Positions 26,742 through 36,263 of a stretch of DNA of 39,719 nucleotides are shown here, in pieces (positions within the stretch are counted from its first letter, which is position 1; every line of letters begins with the position of its first letter). The stretch is from Fusobacteriaceae bacterium (GTDB lineage Bacteria > Fusobacteriota > Fusobacteriia > Fusobacteriales > Fusobacteriaceae): contig JAITPM010000073.1 of NCBI GenBank assembly GCA_031289425.1, positions 1 to 39,719 on the forward strand. The letters run 5' to 3'. The notes beneath the pieces are model-generated. The model worked only from the letters and a program-made list of their open reading frames with translations. It did not search any database and had not been told where the DNA came from. The translations under genes were made by a program, and so were the position numbers.

Positions 26742-28115
26742 ATGGATTTTATGACAATAATTTTAGCCGCCGGAAAAGGGACTAGAATGTGCTCAAATTT
26801 ACCAAAAGTAGTTCATAAAGTAAATGGAATTCCAATGATATGTAAAATAATAGGAGAAATAGAAAAATTAAATCCTCAAAAAAACATTGTTGTATTGGGA
26901 CATATGAAAGAAATAGTAGAAAAAGCTATAGAAGAAAAAATTATAGGGAAAAATGCAAAAATAGAATATGTTTTACAAGAAGAACAACTGGGGACAGGTC
27001 ATGCAGTTTTGAGCACAAAAGGGAATTTTTCTGAATATAATGGTGATATTATGCTATTATACGGGGATACTCCCCTATTAAGAAGTCAAACATTGTCTGA
27101 TTTTTATGAATATCACAAAAAATCTGATGCGACAACTACTGTGATGACTACCATATGCGAAAACCCCTATGGTTATGGTAGAATAATAAAAGATAACAAT
27201 CAGGTAAAAAAAATAATCGAAGAAAAAGAAGCATCTACAGAAGAAAAAAAAATAAAAGAAGTAAACGCAGGAGTATATTGCTTTAAATCTAGGGATCTTT
27301 TGAATGCTCTAGATAAAATAAATAATAATAACGAAAAAGGCGAATATTATTTGACTGATGTAATTTCTATACAGGTATCAGAAAATAAAAATATAAAAAG
27401 TTATATTTTAACTGACAATGTGGAAGTTATGGGAGTCAATTCTAAAATAGAGTTGGCAGAAGCATCAAAAATTTTAAGAACCAGAAAAAATAATGAGCTT
27501 ATGAAAGATGGAGTTATCCTGATAGATCCGGATAATACCTATATAGAAGAAAATGTAGAAATTGGAAAAGATACAGTTATTTATCCAGGAGCTAATTTGC
27601 AAGGTAGGACTAAAATTGGTGAAAATAGTGAGATTATAGGAAATACGAGAATAATTGATAGTATACTGGGGAATAATGTAAAAATAGAGAATTCTGTTAT
27701 AGAAGAAAGTATAGTAGAAAATTATGTAACAATTGGACCTTTTGCACATTTGAGGAAAGGCTCTCATTTGAAAGAATATGTTCATATTGGAAATTTTGTT
27801 GAAACGAAAAAATCTACATTAGAAAAAGGTGTTAAATCTGGGCATTTGACATATTTGGGAGATACCCATGTAGGCGAAAATACAAATATCGGTGCTGGAA
27901 CTATTACGTGCAATTTTGATGGAATTAACAAATTTAAAACTGAAATAGGTAGGGATGCATTTATTGGAAGTGACTCGATTCTTGTAGCACCAGTTGTAAT
28001 TGGCGATAATGCTTTGATAGGAGCAGGTTCTGTAATCACTAAGAATGTTCCGGATAATGCACTATCAGTGGAAAGAAATAAGCAACTCATAAAAACCGGC
28101 TGGAGGAAGAAATAA
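26742..28115 (+). CDS. glmU: Bifunctional GlmU (GlcNAc-1-P uridyltransferase / GlcN-1-P acetyltransferase)
   Basis: Makes UDP-GlcNAc for peptidoglycan and lipid A. Seen: the N-terminal pyrophosphorylase domain (1-~228) has [40 protein letters not shown] and GYGRIIK. The C-terminal left-handed beta-helix (from ~250) has hexapeptide repeats, [19 protein letters not shown] (catalytic His region), [29 protein letters not shown] and [22 protein letters not shown]. 457 residues is full length. It lies one base before prs, a pairing common in bacteria. Confidence 0.97.
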   Translation: MDFMTIILAAGKGTRMCSNLPKVVHKVNGIPMICKIIGEIEKLNPQKNIVVLGHMKEIVEKAIEEKIIGKNAKIEYVLQEEQLGTGHAVLSTKGNFSEYNGDIMLLYGDTPLLRSQTLSDFYEYHKKSDATTTVMTTICENPYGYGRIIKDNNQVKKIIEEKEASTEEKKIKEVNAGVYCFKSRDLLNALDKINNNNEKGEYYLTDVISIQVSENKNIKSYILTDNVEVMGVNSKIELAEASKILRTRKNNELMKDGVILIDPDNTYIEENVEIGKDTVIYPGANLQGRTKIGENSEIIGNTRIIDSILGNNVKIENSVIEESIVENYVTIGPFAHLRKGSHLKEYVHIGNFVETKKSTLEKGVKSGHLTYLGDTHVGENTNIGAGTITCNFDGINKFKTEIGRDAFIGSDSILVAPVVIGDNALIGAGSVITKNVPDNALSVERNKQLIKTGWRKK

Positions 28116-28116
28116 A

Positions 28117-29076
28117 ATGATGAAAGTTGAGAATGTTATGATTTTTTCTGGGACTTCGAACAAAGACTTAGCAGAAAAAATTGCAAAAAGATGTGGATTA
28201 GGATTAGGTCAAGCAGAAGTAATAAGATTTAAGGATGGAGAATGTTTTATAAAAATCGATGAAACAGTAAGAGGAAGAGATGTCTTTTTGGTACAATCTA
28301 CATCTAAGCCTGTGAATGAAAATTTGATGGAACTATTAATATTTATTGATGCATTAAAAAGAGCATCTGCCAAAAGCATCAATGTTATTATTCCGTATTA
28401 CGGGTATGCGAGACAAGATAGAAAAGCCAGCCCGAGAGAGCCGATTACTGCAAAACTAGTTGCAAACTTACTTACAAAAGCCGGAAGTGATAGGGTGCTT
28501 ACGATGGACTTGCACGCAGATCAAATACAAGGATTTTTTGATATCCCACTTGACCATTTGCAAGGCTTGCCTCTAATGATACAATATTTCAGGGGGAAAA
28601 AAATTCCGACTGATGATTTAGTAGTAGTATCCCCGGATGTCGGAGGAGTAAAAAGAGCAAGAAAATTGGCCGAAAGATTGGATTGTAAAATTGCTATTAT
28701 CGATAAAAGAAGACCGGGACGTAATATAACAGAAGTGATGAACCTCATAGGTGAAGTAGAAGGTAAAACGGCTATCTTTATAGATGATATTATAGATACA
28801 GCCGGTACGATAACAAATGGAGCTGCTGCAATATTTGCAAAAGGTGCAAAAGAAATATATGCTTGTTGTACCCACGGTATCCTATCAGGGGAGGCTATCC
28901 AAAGGATAATTGATTCTCCTTTGAAAGAGGTCGTTATTACAGATTCTATCGCTCTTGAACCTGAAAAAATGATAGATAAAATCAGAATATTGTCTGTAGA
29001 TGATATTTTTGCAGAAGCAATAAGTAGAATAGTAAATCATTTATCGATATCTGAATTATTTGAATCAAAAATATAA
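28117..29076 (+). CDS. prs: Ribose-phosphate pyrophosphokinase (PRPP synthetase)
   Basis: Makes PRPP from ribose 5-phosphate and ATP for purine, pyrimidine, His, Trp and NAD synthesis. Seen: [20 protein letters not shown], the ATP-site [58 protein letters not shown], and the PRPP loop [16 protein letters not shown]. 319 residues is standard class I. Two adjacent ATGs (28117, 28120) are equally possible. GGAGGA sits in the end of glmU. Confidence 0.97.
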   Translation: MMKVENVMIFSGTSNKDLAEKIAKRCGLGLGQAEVIRFKDGECFIKIDETVRGRDVFLVQSTSKPVNENLMELLIFIDALKRASAKSINVIIPYYGYARQDRKASPREPITAKLVANLLTKAGSDRVLTMDLHADQIQGFFDIPLDHLQGLPLMIQYFRGKKIPTDDLVVVSPDVGGVKRARKLAERLDCKIAIIDKRRPGRNITEVMNLIGEVEGKTAIFIDDIIDTAGTITNGAAAIFAKGAKEIYACCTHGILSGEAIQRIIDSPLKEVVITDSIALEPEKMIDKIRILSVDDIFAEAISRIVNHLSISELFESKI

Positions 29077-29136
29077 TCTATAAAAATAATAATAAAAATA
29101 AAAAATATTATTATTAAAAAAAGAGGCTTATATAAT

Positions 29137-29781
29137 ATGGATCATTTAAAATATAATTTAAACAATATATCATTTGAAGAAATAGCAAAAGAATTAACAA
29201 ATGGTAAGTTAATAATATATCCAACAGACACTGTATATGGCTTGGGGGCATCTATTGACAATGAAGATGCTCTAAAAAATATATATAATGTGAAAGAAAG
29301 AGATTATTTAATGCCATTGATAGTGTTGGTCGATAATTTTGATAAAATAGAAAAAGTAGCTAAAATAAATAAGAACAATAAGACTTTCAAAATTTTAAAA
29401 AAATTAACTGATGTTTTTTGGCCGGGTGCTTTGACTGTTATTCTTGAAAAAAAGGAAGATATCCCGGATATTATTACATCAAATGGAAATACAATAGGAG
29501 TGAGAATGCCGAAGTCTGACATTGCGCTCGATATAATTAAGGCTGCATCCGGTGTGTTACCTACGACAAGTGCCAATATCTCAGGGGAACCTACACCAAG
29601 CTCCTATGGAGAATTATCAGAAGAAATAAAAAAAAGAGTGGAGATACTCATAGATGGTGGAAAATGCCCGATAAGTGTAGCTTCTACAATTATAGATATT
29701 ACTTGTGATACTCCAAAAATTCTGAGATTGGGTGCGATATCTAAAAAGGATATAGAAAATGTTATTGGAAAAATAAATTGA
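29137..29781 (+). CDS. tsaC: L-threonylcarbamoyladenylate synthase (YrdC/Sua5 family)
   Basis: First enzyme of t6A37 modification on ANN-decoding tRNAs. Seen: IIYPTDTVYGLGASI at residues ~26-40, KNIYNVKERDYLMPLIVLV, FWPGALTVILEK, TIGVRMPKSDIALDII and PTTSANISGEPTPSSY, all family motifs. It lacks the C-terminal Sua5 domain, so it is the short TsaC type. Several tRNAs in this window (Met, Lys, Arg-TCT and the CAT tRNAs) would be its end substrates. Confidence 0.94.
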   Translation: MDHLKYNLNNISFEEIAKELTNGKLIIYPTDTVYGLGASIDNEDALKNIYNVKERDYLMPLIVLVDNFDKIEKVAKINKNNKTFKILKKLTDVFWPGALTVILEKKEDIPDIITSNGNTIGVRMPKSDIALDIIKAASGVLPTTSANISGEPTPSSYGELSEEIKKRVEILIDGGKCPISVASTIIDITCDTPKILRLGAISKKDIENVIGKIN

Positions 29782-29794
29782 GGAGGAATAAAAA

Positions 29795-30226
29795 TTGAAA
29801 ACACAAAGAATTAATCCTGGAACAATGGATCCTATGCAAATGAATAATATGTCATCAATGATGAGCATGATGGGGACTATACAAAAAATTGGAAAAGGAA
29901 ATAGAAAATATAGTATAAATTTTGATAAAAATGATAAAAAATTTCTTGGAAAATTTATTATTGAAGTGCAAAAGCAATTTGCAGATAGTCCACAAAAAGG
30001 AAATAATTTATATGATTTCTTTAACTATGTTAAGGCCTATTCTAGTAAAAAAACGGTAGAACCACTTAAAGTAAATTATGAAGAATATGAATTTTTGAAA
30101 AAAATGATAAAAGATTCATTAAAGGGAATGGAAGCTATGCTTTTTCCTTGGTATCATTTTATGAAAAAAATATCTGTTATGCTTATGAAAAAACAATATG
30201 CACAAATATTAGCAAAATTTAAATGA
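29795..30226 (+). CDS. Conserved-looking hypothetical protein with Met-rich N-terminus
   Basis: 143 residues; no family recognised. Seen: the first 35 residues are Met/Asn/Ser-rich (MDPMQMNNMSSMMSMMGT), then a helix-rich, basic remainder (net charge strongly positive) with FLGKFIIEVQKQF and YEFLKKMIKDSLKGMEAML. There is no signal peptide or membrane helix. The start is TTG 29795 with AGGAGG eight bases upstream; there is no ATG nearby. It follows tsaC by 13 nt and ends at a strong terminator, so it is the last gene of the glmU-prs-tsaC unit. Confidence 0.7.
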   Translation: MKTQRINPGTMDPMQMNNMSSMMSMMGTIQKIGKGNRKYSINFDKNDKKFLGKFIIEVQKQFADSPQKGNNLYDFFNYVKAYSSKKTVEPLKVNYEEYEFLKKMIKDSLKGMEAMLFPWYHFMKKISVMLMKKQYAQILAKFK

Positions 30227-30256
30227 GAGATGATTTTTCATCTCTCAATTTTTTTA
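30224..30256 (+). terminator. Terminator after the Met-rich gene
   Basis: TGAGAGATGA (30224-30233) pairs with TCATCTCTCA (30238-30247) around TTTT, then AATTTTTTT. It includes the stop codon of the upstream gene. Confidence 0.92.
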
Positions 30257-30272
30257 ATTAGTTTTTAATCAT

Positions 30273-31268
30273 TTAATCATAATATTTATACATATTTCCG
30301 ACTAATCCGATTATTTCTTTTGCCTTGACTAATTTATCTCTGGCTATAGCACGGGCTTTTTTTCCGCCTTCGTATAAAATTTCTTCTACCAGATGTTTAT
30401 TTTTAGCAAAATTTTCTCTCTTTTCTCTGGCTTCGGCAAAATATTCCAAAATAACATTAAGCAATTCTTTTTTTGCATCTCCGTAACCAAAATTGCCGGC
30501 TAAAAATTTATCTTTTAATTGGTTTTGTTTATCTATATCAGTAAATAATTTATAAAGTGAAAATATATTATTATCAGGATTTTTTGGTTCTTCCAGAGGA
30601 GTGGAATCAGTTACAATACTCATTATTTGTTTTTTTAATTCTTTATTCGAGGCGAACATGTTTATGGTATTCCCATAGGATTTGCTCATCTTTTGTCCAT
30701 CAGTACCTGGTACCACTGCGACATCATCCAAAATTAGAGGTTCAGGGATTTTGAAAAAATCTGTGTTGTATTGTTGATTGAATTTTATTGCGATATCTCT
30801 CGACATTTCCAAGTGTTGCTTTTGATCTTTACCAACAGGGACGACATCACTGTCATATATCAAAATATCGCAGGCCATCAGTACAGGATAGATAAATAAT
30901 CCGGCGTTGGGATAGATATTTTTGGCTATTTTGTCTTTATATGAATGAGAACGTTCCAATAGTCCCATAGGTGTGAGGCATGATAATATCCAGGTCAATT
31001 CTGCATGTTCAGGTATATCAGACTGTAAATATATTACGGATTTATTTGGGTCTAATCCGACTGCCAAATAATCCAATATAATATTATAAGTATTGGCTCT
31101 GACATCATCAGGTCTAGGTAGAGATGTCAAAGAATGATAATCTGCTACAAAATAAAAACATTCATATTTTCCACTATTTTGATTTTCGACAAATTGTTTC
31201 ATAGCACCAAAGTAATTCCCTATGTGTAGAACTCCGCTAGACTGAATTCCTGATAAACTTCTTTTCAT
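30273..31268 (-). CDS. trpS: Tryptophanyl-tRNA synthetase
   Basis: Class I synthetase charging tRNA-Trp. Seen: MKRSLSGIQSSGVLHIGNYF with the HIGH-equivalent HIGN, VADYHSLT, SDIPEHAELTWILSC, PVGKDQKQHLEMSRDIA, and the KMSKS loop PGTDGQKMSKSYGNTI. 331 residues is normal. The start ATG 31268 is six bases from GAGG; the in-frame GTG at 31280 overlaps that site. It is a single gene convergent with the tsaC operon, with its own promoter. Confidence 0.96.
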   Translation of the reverse strand: MKRSLSGIQSSGVLHIGNYFGAMKQFVENQNSGKYECFYFVADYHSLTSLPRPDDVRANTYNIILDYLAVGLDPNKSVIYLQSDIPEHAELTWILSCLTPMGLLERSHSYKDKIAKNIYPNAGLFIYPVLMACDILIYDSDVVPVGKDQKQHLEMSRDIAIKFNQQYNTDFFKIPEPLILDDVAVVPGTDGQKMSKSYGNTINMFASNKELKKQIMSIVTDSTPLEEPKNPDNNIFSLYKLFTDIDKQNQLKDKFLAGNFGYGDAKKELLNVILEYFAEAREKRENFAKNKHLVEEILYEGGKKARAIARDKLVKAKEIIGLVGNMYKYYD

Positions 31269-31316
31269 AATGAACCTCACAATAATTGTAGTGTATTTAA
31301 AATATTTTATTAATAC

Positions 31317-31345
31317 ATAATATCATAAATACTGAAAAAATTCAA
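31317..31345 (-). promoter_or_regulatory. trpS promoter
   Basis: Minus-strand TTGAAT (31340-31345), 17 bp, TATTAT (31317-31322), 49 bp before the ATG. Confidence 0.6.
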
Positions 31346-31477
31346 TTTAATAGGCAAAATTTTTATATTTTATTCATAAATTTTACTATGCCAGGAATAT
31401 GAATTTTTAACCAATAAAGTAAAAAATATATAAGCTACTTTCCTAAAAATAGATACGGGAATACTTGAATTGGAATA

Positions 31478-31506
31478 TTGACTTTATATAATAAATGTGG
31501 TATATT
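31478..31506 (+). promoter_or_regulatory. mglBAC promoter
   Basis: TTGACT (31478-31483), 17 bp, TATATT (31501-31506), 87 bp before mglB. The leader contains GTCC-T6-GGAC (about 31553-31567), a weak hairpin. No clear catabolite-type operator is seen. Confidence 0.75.
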
Positions 31507-31592
31507 CAAAATTAGCGAGAGACGAGTACATCAATGCAATTATTTTATATATTGTCCTTTTTTGGACTATAAAAAACTAGGAGGAAATATCT

Positions 31593-32597
31593 ATGAAAAA
31601 ACTTAGTATTATGTTAGGTGCATTAACAATTTTAGCTTTGGCAAATGTTGGTAACAAAACGGTGTATGCGGCTCCAAAAGTAAAGATAGGATTTACTGCT
31701 TACAGATATGATGATAATTTTATAGCTCTCTGTAGAAAGGTTATCCAAGGTGAAGCTGACAAATTTAAAGATACTGTAGAATTTTTACCGAATGATTCTC
31801 AAAACAGCCAACAAACTCAAAATGATCAAATAGATGTTTTGATATCTAAAGGTGTAAATGCTTTTGCTATCAATCTAGTTGACCCTGCAGCTGGAAAAAC
31901 AGTTTTGGATAAAATTAAAAAAGAAAATATACCATTGGTATTTTATAACAAAAAACCTGATAAATCAGTTTTAGATTCTTGGGATAAGGTATATTATGTC
32001 GGAGTAGATCCAAATGCTCAAGGTATAGCTCAAGGCGAATTAATATTGAAATATTGGAAAGCACATCCTGAAGTAGACCTAAACAAAGATGGTGTAGTAC
32101 AATATGTAATGTTGAAAGGAGAACCTGGACATCCTGACGCAGAAGCTAGAACAGTTTATTCTGTAAAGACTCTTAATGATGCAGGAGTAAAGACTGAACA
32201 ATTGCAACTAGACACTGCAATGTGGGATACTGCTCAAGCTAAAGATAAAATGGACGCATGGTTATCTGGACCAAACGGAAATAAAATAGAAGTTATAATT
32301 TGTAATAATGATGCTATGGCATTTGGTGCTATAGAATCTATGAAAGCTGTAGGTAAAAAATTACCTGTATTCAGTGTTGATGCTCTTCCGGAAGCTCTAG
32401 TTAAGATAGAAAGTGGAGAATTGGCAGGTACTGTATTAAATGACGCTAAAGGACAAGGCTTAGCTACTTGGGTATTATCTAAAAACCTAGCTGAAGGTAA
32501 AGCACCTACAGAAGGGTCTACAATAAAATTGGATGGTAAAGAAGTCTTAGTTCCAAGTGTTGGAATAGATAAAGATAACGTAAAAGAATATAAATAA
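31593..32597 (+). CDS. mglB: Galactose/methyl-galactoside ABC transporter substrate-binding protein
   Basis: 334-residue periplasmic glucose/galactose-binding protein. Seen: signal peptide ending near [10 protein letters not shown]. The Ca2+-binding EF-hand-like loop DLNKDGVVQ and the sugar contacts known for E. coli MglB are all present: YDDNF (Asp14 position), [37 protein letters not shown] and LNDAKGQ. The match to the proteobacterial protein is strikingly close through the middle (about [11 protein letters not shown] to KMDAWLSGP). There is no lipobox Cys. Strong AGGAGG. First gene of mglB-A-C and probably the most expressed. Confidence 0.97.
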   Translation: MKKLSIMLGALTILALANVGNKTVYAAPKVKIGFTAYRYDDNFIALCRKVIQGEADKFKDTVEFLPNDSQNSQQTQNDQIDVLISKGVNAFAINLVDPAAGKTVLDKIKKENIPLVFYNKKPDKSVLDSWDKVYYVGVDPNAQGIAQGELILKYWKAHPEVDLNKDGVVQYVMLKGEPGHPDAEARTVYSVKTLNDAGVKTEQLQLDTAMWDTAQAKDKMDAWLSGPNGNKIEVIICNNDAMAFGAIESMKAVGKKLPVFSVDALPEALVKIESGELAGTVLNDAKGQGLATWVLSKNLAEGKAPTEGSTIKLDGKEVLVPSVGIDKDNVKEYK

Positions 32598-32635
32598 TTA
32601 AATTAAAAAAATAATATAAATAATTAAATTAAAAA
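32588..32635 (+). repeat. 22-bp direct repeat at the end of mglB
   Basis: The same 22 bases (32588-32609 and 32614-32635), all A/T, occur twice with a 26-bp period. The first copy contains the mglB stop codon. A recent slippage duplication is the simplest explanation. Confidence 0.85.
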
Positions 32636-32660
32636 TAATATGAAATTTTTTATAAATTAT

Positions 32661-32685
32661 AAGGGAGATGTCATATCTCCCTTTT
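32661..32685 (+). terminator. Hairpin in the mglB-mglA spacer (partial terminator or stabiliser)
   Basis: AAGGGAGAT (32661-32669) pairs with ATCTCCCTT (32675-32683) over a five-base loop, with only four T in the tail. It probably cuts mglA/mglC transcript levels relative to mglB, since more binding protein than membrane complex is needed. Confidence 0.65.
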
Positions 32686-32724
32686 CCAAAAGATTGAAAA
32701 TATAAATATTATTAAGGGGATTCT

Positions 32725-34230
32725 ATGAATAATGAATATTTATTAGAGATGAATGACATATCTAAAGAATTTCCAGGAGTAAAAGCTTTAGATCATGCGA
32801 CTCTAAAAGTCAGACCTTCATCAGTCCATTCATTAATGGGAGAAAATGGAGCTGGTAAATCTACTTTGATGAAGTGTCTTTTTGGTATATATAAAAAAGA
32901 TAAGGGAACTATCTTTTTGAATGGAAAGGAAATAAACTTCAAATCATCAAAAGAAGCCTTAGATAACGGTGTTTCTATGGTACATCAGGAATTGAACCAA
33001 GTATCACAAAGAAATATTTTGGACAATATCTGGTTGGGAAGATATCCAAAGAAGGGTTTTTTTATTAATGAGAAAAAGATGTATGAAGATACAGTAAAAA
33101 TTTTTAAAGATTTAGAAATCGATATTGATCCGAGAACTAAAATAGCCAAACTGCAAATAGCTGATAGACAAATGGTGGAAATAGCAAAAGCAGTATCTTA
33201 TAATTCCAAAATAATAGTTATGGATGAACCTACTTCTTCGCTCACAGGAAAAGAAGTATCTCATCTATTTAAGATTATAAATAAATTAAAAGAAAAAGGT
33301 TGCGGAATAATATATATTTCTCATAAAATAGAAGAAATAAAGGCTATTTCTCAGGATGTCACTGTGCTTCGGGATGGGAAATATATCGGTACCGAAAAAA
33401 CTAATGATGTAACTACCGATAAAATCATAAGTATGATGGTCGGAAGAGACTTGACAGACAGATTTCCACCCAAAGACAATAAAATAATGGATAAAACTTT
33501 GTTAAAAATAACAGGATTAACTTCATTAAATCAACCTTCTATCAAAAATGTTTCTTTTGAATTGCGAAAAGGGGAGATATTGGGAATTGCGGGGTTAGTC
33601 GGTGCAAAAAGAACAGATATTGTGGAAACAATATTCGGAATAAGAGAAAAATCAGCAGGTACAATAGAAATAAATGGGAAACAAGTAAAGAATAAGACAC
33701 CAAGAGAAGCTATAAAAAACGGATTTGCGTTGGTTACAGAGGAACGTAGGGCTACTGGTATTTATAGCATGTTAAATATTGTGTTTAATAGCATAATAGC
33801 TAATGTAGGCAATTATATAGGACCTACGAAGATTTTGCTGGATGATAAAAAAATGAAAAATGATACTAAATGGGTAATCGACAGCATGAGGGTCAAGACT
33901 CCTTCACAAAAGACAAATATTGGTTCACTATCAGGAGGCAATCAACAAAAGGTTATTTTGGGAAGATGGCTCTTGACAGAACCCGAAGTATTGTTGCTGG
34001 ATGAACCTACCAGAGGTATCGATGTATTGGCAAAATATGAAATCTATCAACTGATTATAGAACTTTCCAAAAGAGGTAAGGGAATAATAATGATTTCATC
34101 AGAAATGCCGGAGTTACTCGGTGTTACTGATAGAATACTAATCATGAGTAATGGTAGAATCGCAGGAATAGTAAATACGAAAGATACATCTCAAGAGGAA
34201 ATTATGTCTCTTTCGGCCAAATATCTATAA
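32725..34230 (+). CDS. mglA: Galactose/methyl-galactoside ABC transporter ATP-binding protein
   Basis: 501 residues with two fused ABC ATPase domains, as in all MglA/RbsA proteins. Seen: domain 1 has Walker [25 protein letters not shown], an atypical signature ([15 protein letters not shown]) and Walker [10 protein letters not shown]. Domain 2 has a degenerate Walker A ([16 protein letters not shown]), the full signature [14 protein letters not shown] and [12 protein letters not shown]. In this class one ATP site is usually inactive, which fits domain 2 here. SD GGGG upstream at eight bases. Confidence 0.96.
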   Translation: MNNEYLLEMNDISKEFPGVKALDHATLKVRPSSVHSLMGENGAGKSTLMKCLFGIYKKDKGTIFLNGKEINFKSSKEALDNGVSMVHQELNQVSQRNILDNIWLGRYPKKGFFINEKKMYEDTVKIFKDLEIDIDPRTKIAKLQIADRQMVEIAKAVSYNSKIIVMDEPTSSLTGKEVSHLFKIINKLKEKGCGIIYISHKIEEIKAISQDVTVLRDGKYIGTEKTNDVTTDKIISMMVGRDLTDRFPPKDNKIMDKTLLKITGLTSLNQPSIKNVSFELRKGEILGIAGLVGAKRTDIVETIFGIREKSAGTIEINGKQVKNKTPREAIKNGFALVTEERRATGIYSMLNIVFNSIIANVGNYIGPTKILLDDKKMKNDTKWVIDSMRVKTPSQKTNIGSLSGGNQQKVILGRWLLTEPEVLLLDEPTRGIDVLAKYEIYQLIIELSKRGKGIIMISSEMPELLGVTDRILIMSNGRIAGIVNTKDTSQEEIMSLSAKYL

Positions 34231-34338
34231 AAATATTAAAAATTTAATTTTTAATTAACAAATTATATTTATGATTTCAATAAAAAATAATATGTTATAA
34301 CTTGAATATTATTTATAGACATATTATACAAGGGGAAA

Positions 34339-35343
34339 ATGATGAAGAAAGATTTGGATATAAAAAAATTTTTATTACAGGGTGGATTATATTTTGTATT
34401 GGGATTGATATTATTAGCAATTATAATTAAGGAACCAACTTTTTTAAATATAAGAAACTTTAAAAATATTTTGACTCAATCTTCAGTTAGAGCAATCATT
34501 GCATTAGGGGTGGCAGGACTTATAGTGACACAAGGTACGGATTTATCGGCTGGTAGACAAGTAGGATTCTCTGCTGTAATCTCAGCGACGTTGTTACAGG
34601 CGATGAATGCACCCAATAAGCTTCTCAAAATAGATGAGGTCTCTTTACCTGTAGCGATATTAGTTGTCGTTGTTGTGGGTATGATAATAGGTTCTATCAA
34701 TGGATTCGTAGTATCAAAGTTTAACTTGCATCCATTTATTGTTACAATGGGAATGATGACTGTAGTATATGGCGCAAATTCGTTATATTATGATAAAGTA
34801 GGTTCATCTCCAATATCCAGCTTTAGTGAAAAATATACAAGCTTTGCCCAAGGAAGTTTTAATATTGGTAGTTTTAATTTACCGTATCTTATTGTCTATG
34901 CATCTATCGCTGCGATAATAATGTGGGTATTGTGGAATAAGACGCAATTTGGAAAGGATTTATTCGCAGTAGGTGGAAATCCGGAGGCTGCTAATGTATC
35001 GGGAGTAAATGTACTCCTAACTTTTATTAAGGTATACGCTCTATCAGGAATGTTCTATGCTTTTGGAGGATTTTTGGAAGCCGGTCGTATCGGTTCTGCT
35101 ACGAACAATCTCGGAAATATGTATGAAATGGACGCCATAGCAGCCTGTGTCATAGGGGGAGTTTCCTTTTACGGTGGAGTAGGGAAAATTTCCGGAGTTA
35201 TTACGGGAGTTTTATCTCTTACGGTAATTAATTATGGTCTGACGTATGTAGGGGTTAATCCATATTGGCAATATATCATAAAGGGTATAATCATAGTAGT
35301 AGCGGTAGCATTTGATTCGTTAAAATATTCGAAGAAAAAGTAA
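34339..35343 (+). CDS. mglC: Galactose/methyl-galactoside ABC transporter permease
   Basis: 334-residue BPD_transp_2 permease with about eight to ten membrane helices. Seen: LTQSSVRAIIALGVAGLIVTQGTDLSAGRQVGF is the MglC start, followed by NGFVVSKFNLHPFIVTMGMM, GGNPEAANVSGVNV (the loop contacting MglA) and CVIGGVSFYGGVGKISGV. Two ATGs adjoin at 34339; AAGGGG lies just upstream. It is the last transporter gene; an mglR-type regulator is not present in the window. Confidence 0.96.
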   Translation: MMKKDLDIKKFLLQGGLYFVLGLILLAIIIKEPTFLNIRNFKNILTQSSVRAIIALGVAGLIVTQGTDLSAGRQVGFSAVISATLLQAMNAPNKLLKIDEVSLPVAILVVVVVGMIIGSINGFVVSKFNLHPFIVTMGMMTVVYGANSLYYDKVGSSPISSFSEKYTSFAQGSFNIGSFNLPYLIVYASIAAIIMWVLWNKTQFGKDLFAVGGNPEAANVSGVNVLLTFIKVYALSGMFYAFGGFLEAGRIGSATNNLGNMYEMDAIAACVIGGVSFYGGVGKISGVITGVLSLTVINYGLTYVGVNPYWQYIIKGIIIVVAVAFDSLKYSKKK

Positions 35344-35359
35344 AATAAATACAAGTGAA

Positions 35360-35379
35360 CAAGGGGGCTTGCCCCCTTG
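35360..35379. repeat. GC-rich palindrome, left border of the nucleosidase/radical-SAM pair
   Basis: CAAGGGGGC (35360-35368) and GCCCCCTTG (35371-35379) with TT between. No T-run follows on the plus strand. It lies between two co-directional genes, 16 nt after mglC and 29 nt before the next start. It closely resembles the element at 37248. Confidence 0.85.
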
Positions 35380-35408
35380 CATATTCTCACAATTATACAA
35401 GGAGAAAT

Positions 35409-36263
35409 ATGATTTATCTATCAATATCCACAGTAATAGAAGCCAAACCAATCATAAAATATTTAAACCTAAAAAAAAATAATAGTTTTACAAAAGCACA
35501 AGTATTTTTCAATGAAAGAATAACCCTAGTAATAACAGGAATCGGAAATATTGATGCTGCTATTGTTTTAACTTATGTTTTTTCTAAGCTAAATATAACA
35601 CCATCTGATTTACTTATAAATATAGGTGTTTGTTTTGGAAAGAATTGTTATAATTCCGGAGATGTTATTATTTGTAATAAAATAATAAATATCACAAAGA
35701 AAAAAGAATTCTACCCGGATATGATATATATTCATAATTTTAAAGAAGATTTTCTGGAAAATCTTCTTTTAACATCGGATAAAAATAATATTAGAAATAC
35801 TTTGGTTGATTATGAATCTTTTGGAATTTATAAAAGCGGTAGTTATTTTTTTGATAATCATCAAATGATTTTTATCAAAATATTTTATTGTTTGGATGAT
35901 TATGACCTTATTTCCAATGATAAAATAAATGAGATAATAAATAATAGTTTGGAAAGTATTTTTTCATGGATATTTGAAATATCTGATTTATTAAAACAGA
36001 ACAAGATTCTTTTTTCTATTGATGAAAAAGAAATGATAGACAAATTTATTGAAAAATTTAAATTTTCTGTTACTATGTCTATAGAATTTAAAAATTTATT
36101 AAAATATTATAAACTTAATAATAAAAATATCAGTATAGATATTTTATTAGAAAAATATTTTAAAGAAGAAAATATTAAAGAAAAAATTATTAAAGAAGAA
36201 ATTATTAGTAAAAAAAGGGGGAAATATATATTTGAACTCATCAAAAAAGAAATTATGGAATAA
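35409..36263 (+). CDS. MTA/SAH nucleosidase-like protein (nucleoside phosphorylase fold)
   Basis: 284 residues, a diverged 5'-methylthioadenosine/S-adenosylhomocysteine nucleosidase with a ~100-residue helical C-terminal addition. Seen: the order of motifs follows MtnN: STVIEAKPI (Glu12 position), TGIGNIDAAIVLTYVF, LLINIGVCFG, SGDVIICNKI, NTLVDYESFG (the catalytic-site Glu of VEMEA) and FYCLDDYD (the general-acid Asp of SDVAD). All catalytic acids therefore seem kept, but spacing and surroundings are loose. The C-terminus is Lys/Glu-rich with repeats (KEENIKEKIIKEEI). ATG 35409 is preceded by AAGGAG; the in-frame start at 35355 lies within the palindrome. It overlaps the next gene by 32 nt. 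Confidence 0.72.
   Translation: MIYLSISTVIEAKPIIKYLNLKKNNSFTKAQVFFNERITLVITGIGNIDAAIVLTYVFSKLNITPSDLLINIGVCFGKNCYNSGDVIICNKIINITKKKEFYPDMIYIHNFKEDFLENLLLTSDKNNIRNTLVDYESFGIYKSGSYFFDNHQMIFIKIFYCLDDYDLISNDKINEIINNSLESIFSWIFEISDLLKQNKILFSIDEKEMIDKFIEKFKFSVTMSIEFKNLLKYYKLNNKNISIDILLEKYFKEENIKEKIIKEEIISKKRGKYIFELIKKEIME

Noticed and set aside
29795-30226. The Met-rich gene as a false frame
   Set aside because: I considered it spurious, but a strong AGGAGG, fitting codon use, and a terminator directly after the stop support a real gene, so it is kept in the features.
35355-35408. Nucleosidase-like gene starting at 35355
   Set aside because: That start reads through the palindrome and has no binding site; ATG 35409 has AAGGAG and matches the family N-terminus.
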